A stretch of DNA of 6,079 bases from positions 1-6,079 of the forward strand of contig CANBCO010000027.1 of the NCBI GenBank assembly GCA_947367165.1, read 5' to 3'. The DNA is from an uncultured Coriobacteriaceae bacterium (GTDB lineage Bacteria > Actinomycetota > Coriobacteriia > Coriobacteriales > Atopobiaceae). Shown in pieces: positions 5,016-6,079 of this stretch. Both the position numbers and the translations under genes were made by a program. Every line of letters begins with the position of its first letter. Positions within the stretch are counted from its first letter, which is position 1. The notes beneath the pieces were generated by a model. It had not been told where the DNA came from. It was given only the letters and a program-made list of their open reading frames with translations, and searched no databases.

Positions 5016-6079
5016 ATGAGACTGGGTTTGGTAAGCATTATAGGAAGACCTAATGTGGGCAAATCAAGCCTTTTAAACAGGCTTGCCGAGACCAATGCTG
5101 CCATTGTGCATGAAGAGCGGGGAGTGACGCGCGATAGAACGTATCATAAAACAGAGTGGGCAGGCGTTCCTTTTATGCTAGTAGATACCGGAGGAATTGA
5201 GCTTCCTTCTCAAGAATCAGACGCGTTTTCTTCTCATATTAGAGAATCTGCAACAGCTGCGCTTGATGAGTCTGACGTTATTTTATTTATGGTTGATATG
5301 CACGCAGGTATCACTCAGGAAGATGAGTTTATAGCACAACTCATAAAGCGCTCGCATAAACCTGTCTTTTTGCTTGTCAATAAAGCCGATAACCCCGCAG
5401 ATGACTCGGCGGTGTATGAATTTTATGGACTCGGCCTTGGCGACCCGCATGCGGTATCTGCGTTGCATGGGCACGGCACAGGCGATTTGCTTGATGAAAT
5501 TGTAGAGGCCTTGCCAAAAAATAAAGATGAAGAGGACATTCCAGAAGATACGGTAAGTATAGCAATTGTTGGAAGGCCTAACGTAGGAAAATCCACGCTG
5601 CTAAACCAGCTCAGTCATGCCGAGCTTTCTGTGGTTAGCGACATATTGGGAACTACGCGTGACCCAATTGACACCTATATTGAACATGCTGGCACAACAT
5701 ATCGTTTCATAGACACGGCCGGCATAAAAAAACATAATCGAAAACTAGAAAGTGTTGATTACTTTTCTTATGTTCGCTCACTACGAGCTATCGATGAGGC
5801 AGACATTTGTTTGTTAGTACTCGATGCAGAAGAGGGGATGTGCGAGCAAGATCAAAAAATTGCAAACGCAGTCATTGAACGTGGGTGTGGACTCGTTGTG
5901 CTTCTTAACAAATTTGATTTGGTTCAAGGAGATCTTGAGAAACAAGAACAGATAGATGCTTCATTTGCACGGCGAGGACAATTTATAAGTTGGGCTTCTC
6001 GAATAAATATCTCTGCAGAAACGGGAAGAGCGTGTAACAAAATTTGGGCAGCTATTGAGACGGCGCAAAAACATCATAC
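5016..6079 (+). CDS. der: Ribosome biogenesis GTPase Der (EngA), 3'-truncated
   Basis: Der is an essential GTPase with two tandem G domains that acts in maturation of the 50S ribosomal subunit. I translated 354 residues in the frame of ATG 5016; the gene runs off the window, and the family is usually about 440 aa. The first G domain has GRPNVGKSS (residues 10-18), GVTRDRTY in switch I (36-43), DTGG (57-60) and NKAD (122-125). An acidic linker follows (about 168-178). The second G domain has GRPNVGKSTLLNQL (186-199), GTTRDPIDT (212-220), DTAGIKK (233-239), NKFD (298-301) and SAETG (333-337). The C-terminal KH-like domain is beyond the edge. The start fits the AAGGA SD, and the N-terminus begins directly with the first strand of the G domain. 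It lies 8 nt after ispH, in the same operon. Adjacency of cmk and der is common in actinobacteria; here plsC and ispH lie between them. Confidence 0.96.
   Translation, partial: MRLGLVSIIGRPNVGKSSLLNRLAETNAAIVHEERGVTRDRTYHKTEWAGVPFMLVDTGGIELPSQESDAFSSHIRESATAALDESDVILFMVDMHAGITQEDEFIAQLIKRSHKPVFLLVNKADNPADDSAVYEFYGLGLGDPHAVSALHGHGTGDLLDEIVEALPKNKDEEDIPEDTVSIAIVGRPNVGKSTLLNQLSHAELSVVSDILGTTRDPIDTYIEHAGTTYRFIDTAGIKKHNRKLESVDYFSYVRSLRAIDEADICLLVLDAEEGMCEQDQKIANAVIERGCGLVVLLNKFDLVQGDLEKQEQIDASFARRGQFISWASRINISAETGRACNKIWAAIETAQKHH

Overview
The window is a run of eight plus-strand genes with almost no intergenic space. All are recognisable housekeeping families: a 5'-truncated membrane site-2 protease (M50), scpA, scpB, an RsuA/RluB-type pseudouridine synthase, cmk, plsC, ispH and a 3'-truncated der. 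I see no RNA gene, mobile element, repeat array, CRISPR or phage sequence. The window looks like chromosomal core, and I do not think it holds an undescribed system.

Organism: base composition is moderate (mid-40s % G+C judged by eye from a few lines, lower in the membrane protease). Bacterial start and SD signals are present. The order scpA-scpB-rluB-cmk-plsC-ispH-der combines the actinobacterial scpAB-rluB-cmk-der neighbourhood with the cmk-plsC-ispH grouping familiar from Firmicutes. Together with the sequence style of Der (ERGVTRDR in switch I) and IspH (EYAGACFGVSRAL), this suggests a lower-GC member of the Coriobacteriia, such as an Atopobium/Lancefieldella-like anaerobe. That assignment is inference.

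Layout: 1-530 is the C-terminal part of the M50 protease, whose stop overlaps the scpA start (ATGA). 527-1267 scpA and 1271-1876 scpB encode the two non-SMC subunits of the SMC condensin. 1869-2669 is the rRNA pseudouridine synthase, overlapping scpB by 8 nt. A 34-nt gap, the largest in the window, precedes cmk (2704-3432). plsC (3419-4150) overlaps cmk by 14 nt, and ispH (4141-5007) overlaps plsC by 10 nt. der starts at 5016 and runs off the end.

Functionally the cluster joins chromosome compaction (ScpAB), ribosome maturation (pseudouridine synthase, Der), CMP/dCMP recycling (Cmk), phosphatidic acid synthesis (PlsC) and isoprenoid precursor synthesis (IspH). Cmk and PlsC both feed phospholipid synthesis through CTP and phosphatidic acid. 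The tight overlaps imply co-transcription and translational coupling. The items most worth a second look are motif departures in otherwise intact enzymes: HX4E instead of HX4D in PlsC, GRDTTT instead of GRDIGT in Cmk, and EGKKHIVKRM instead of EGRNRQVRRM in the pseudouridine synthase.
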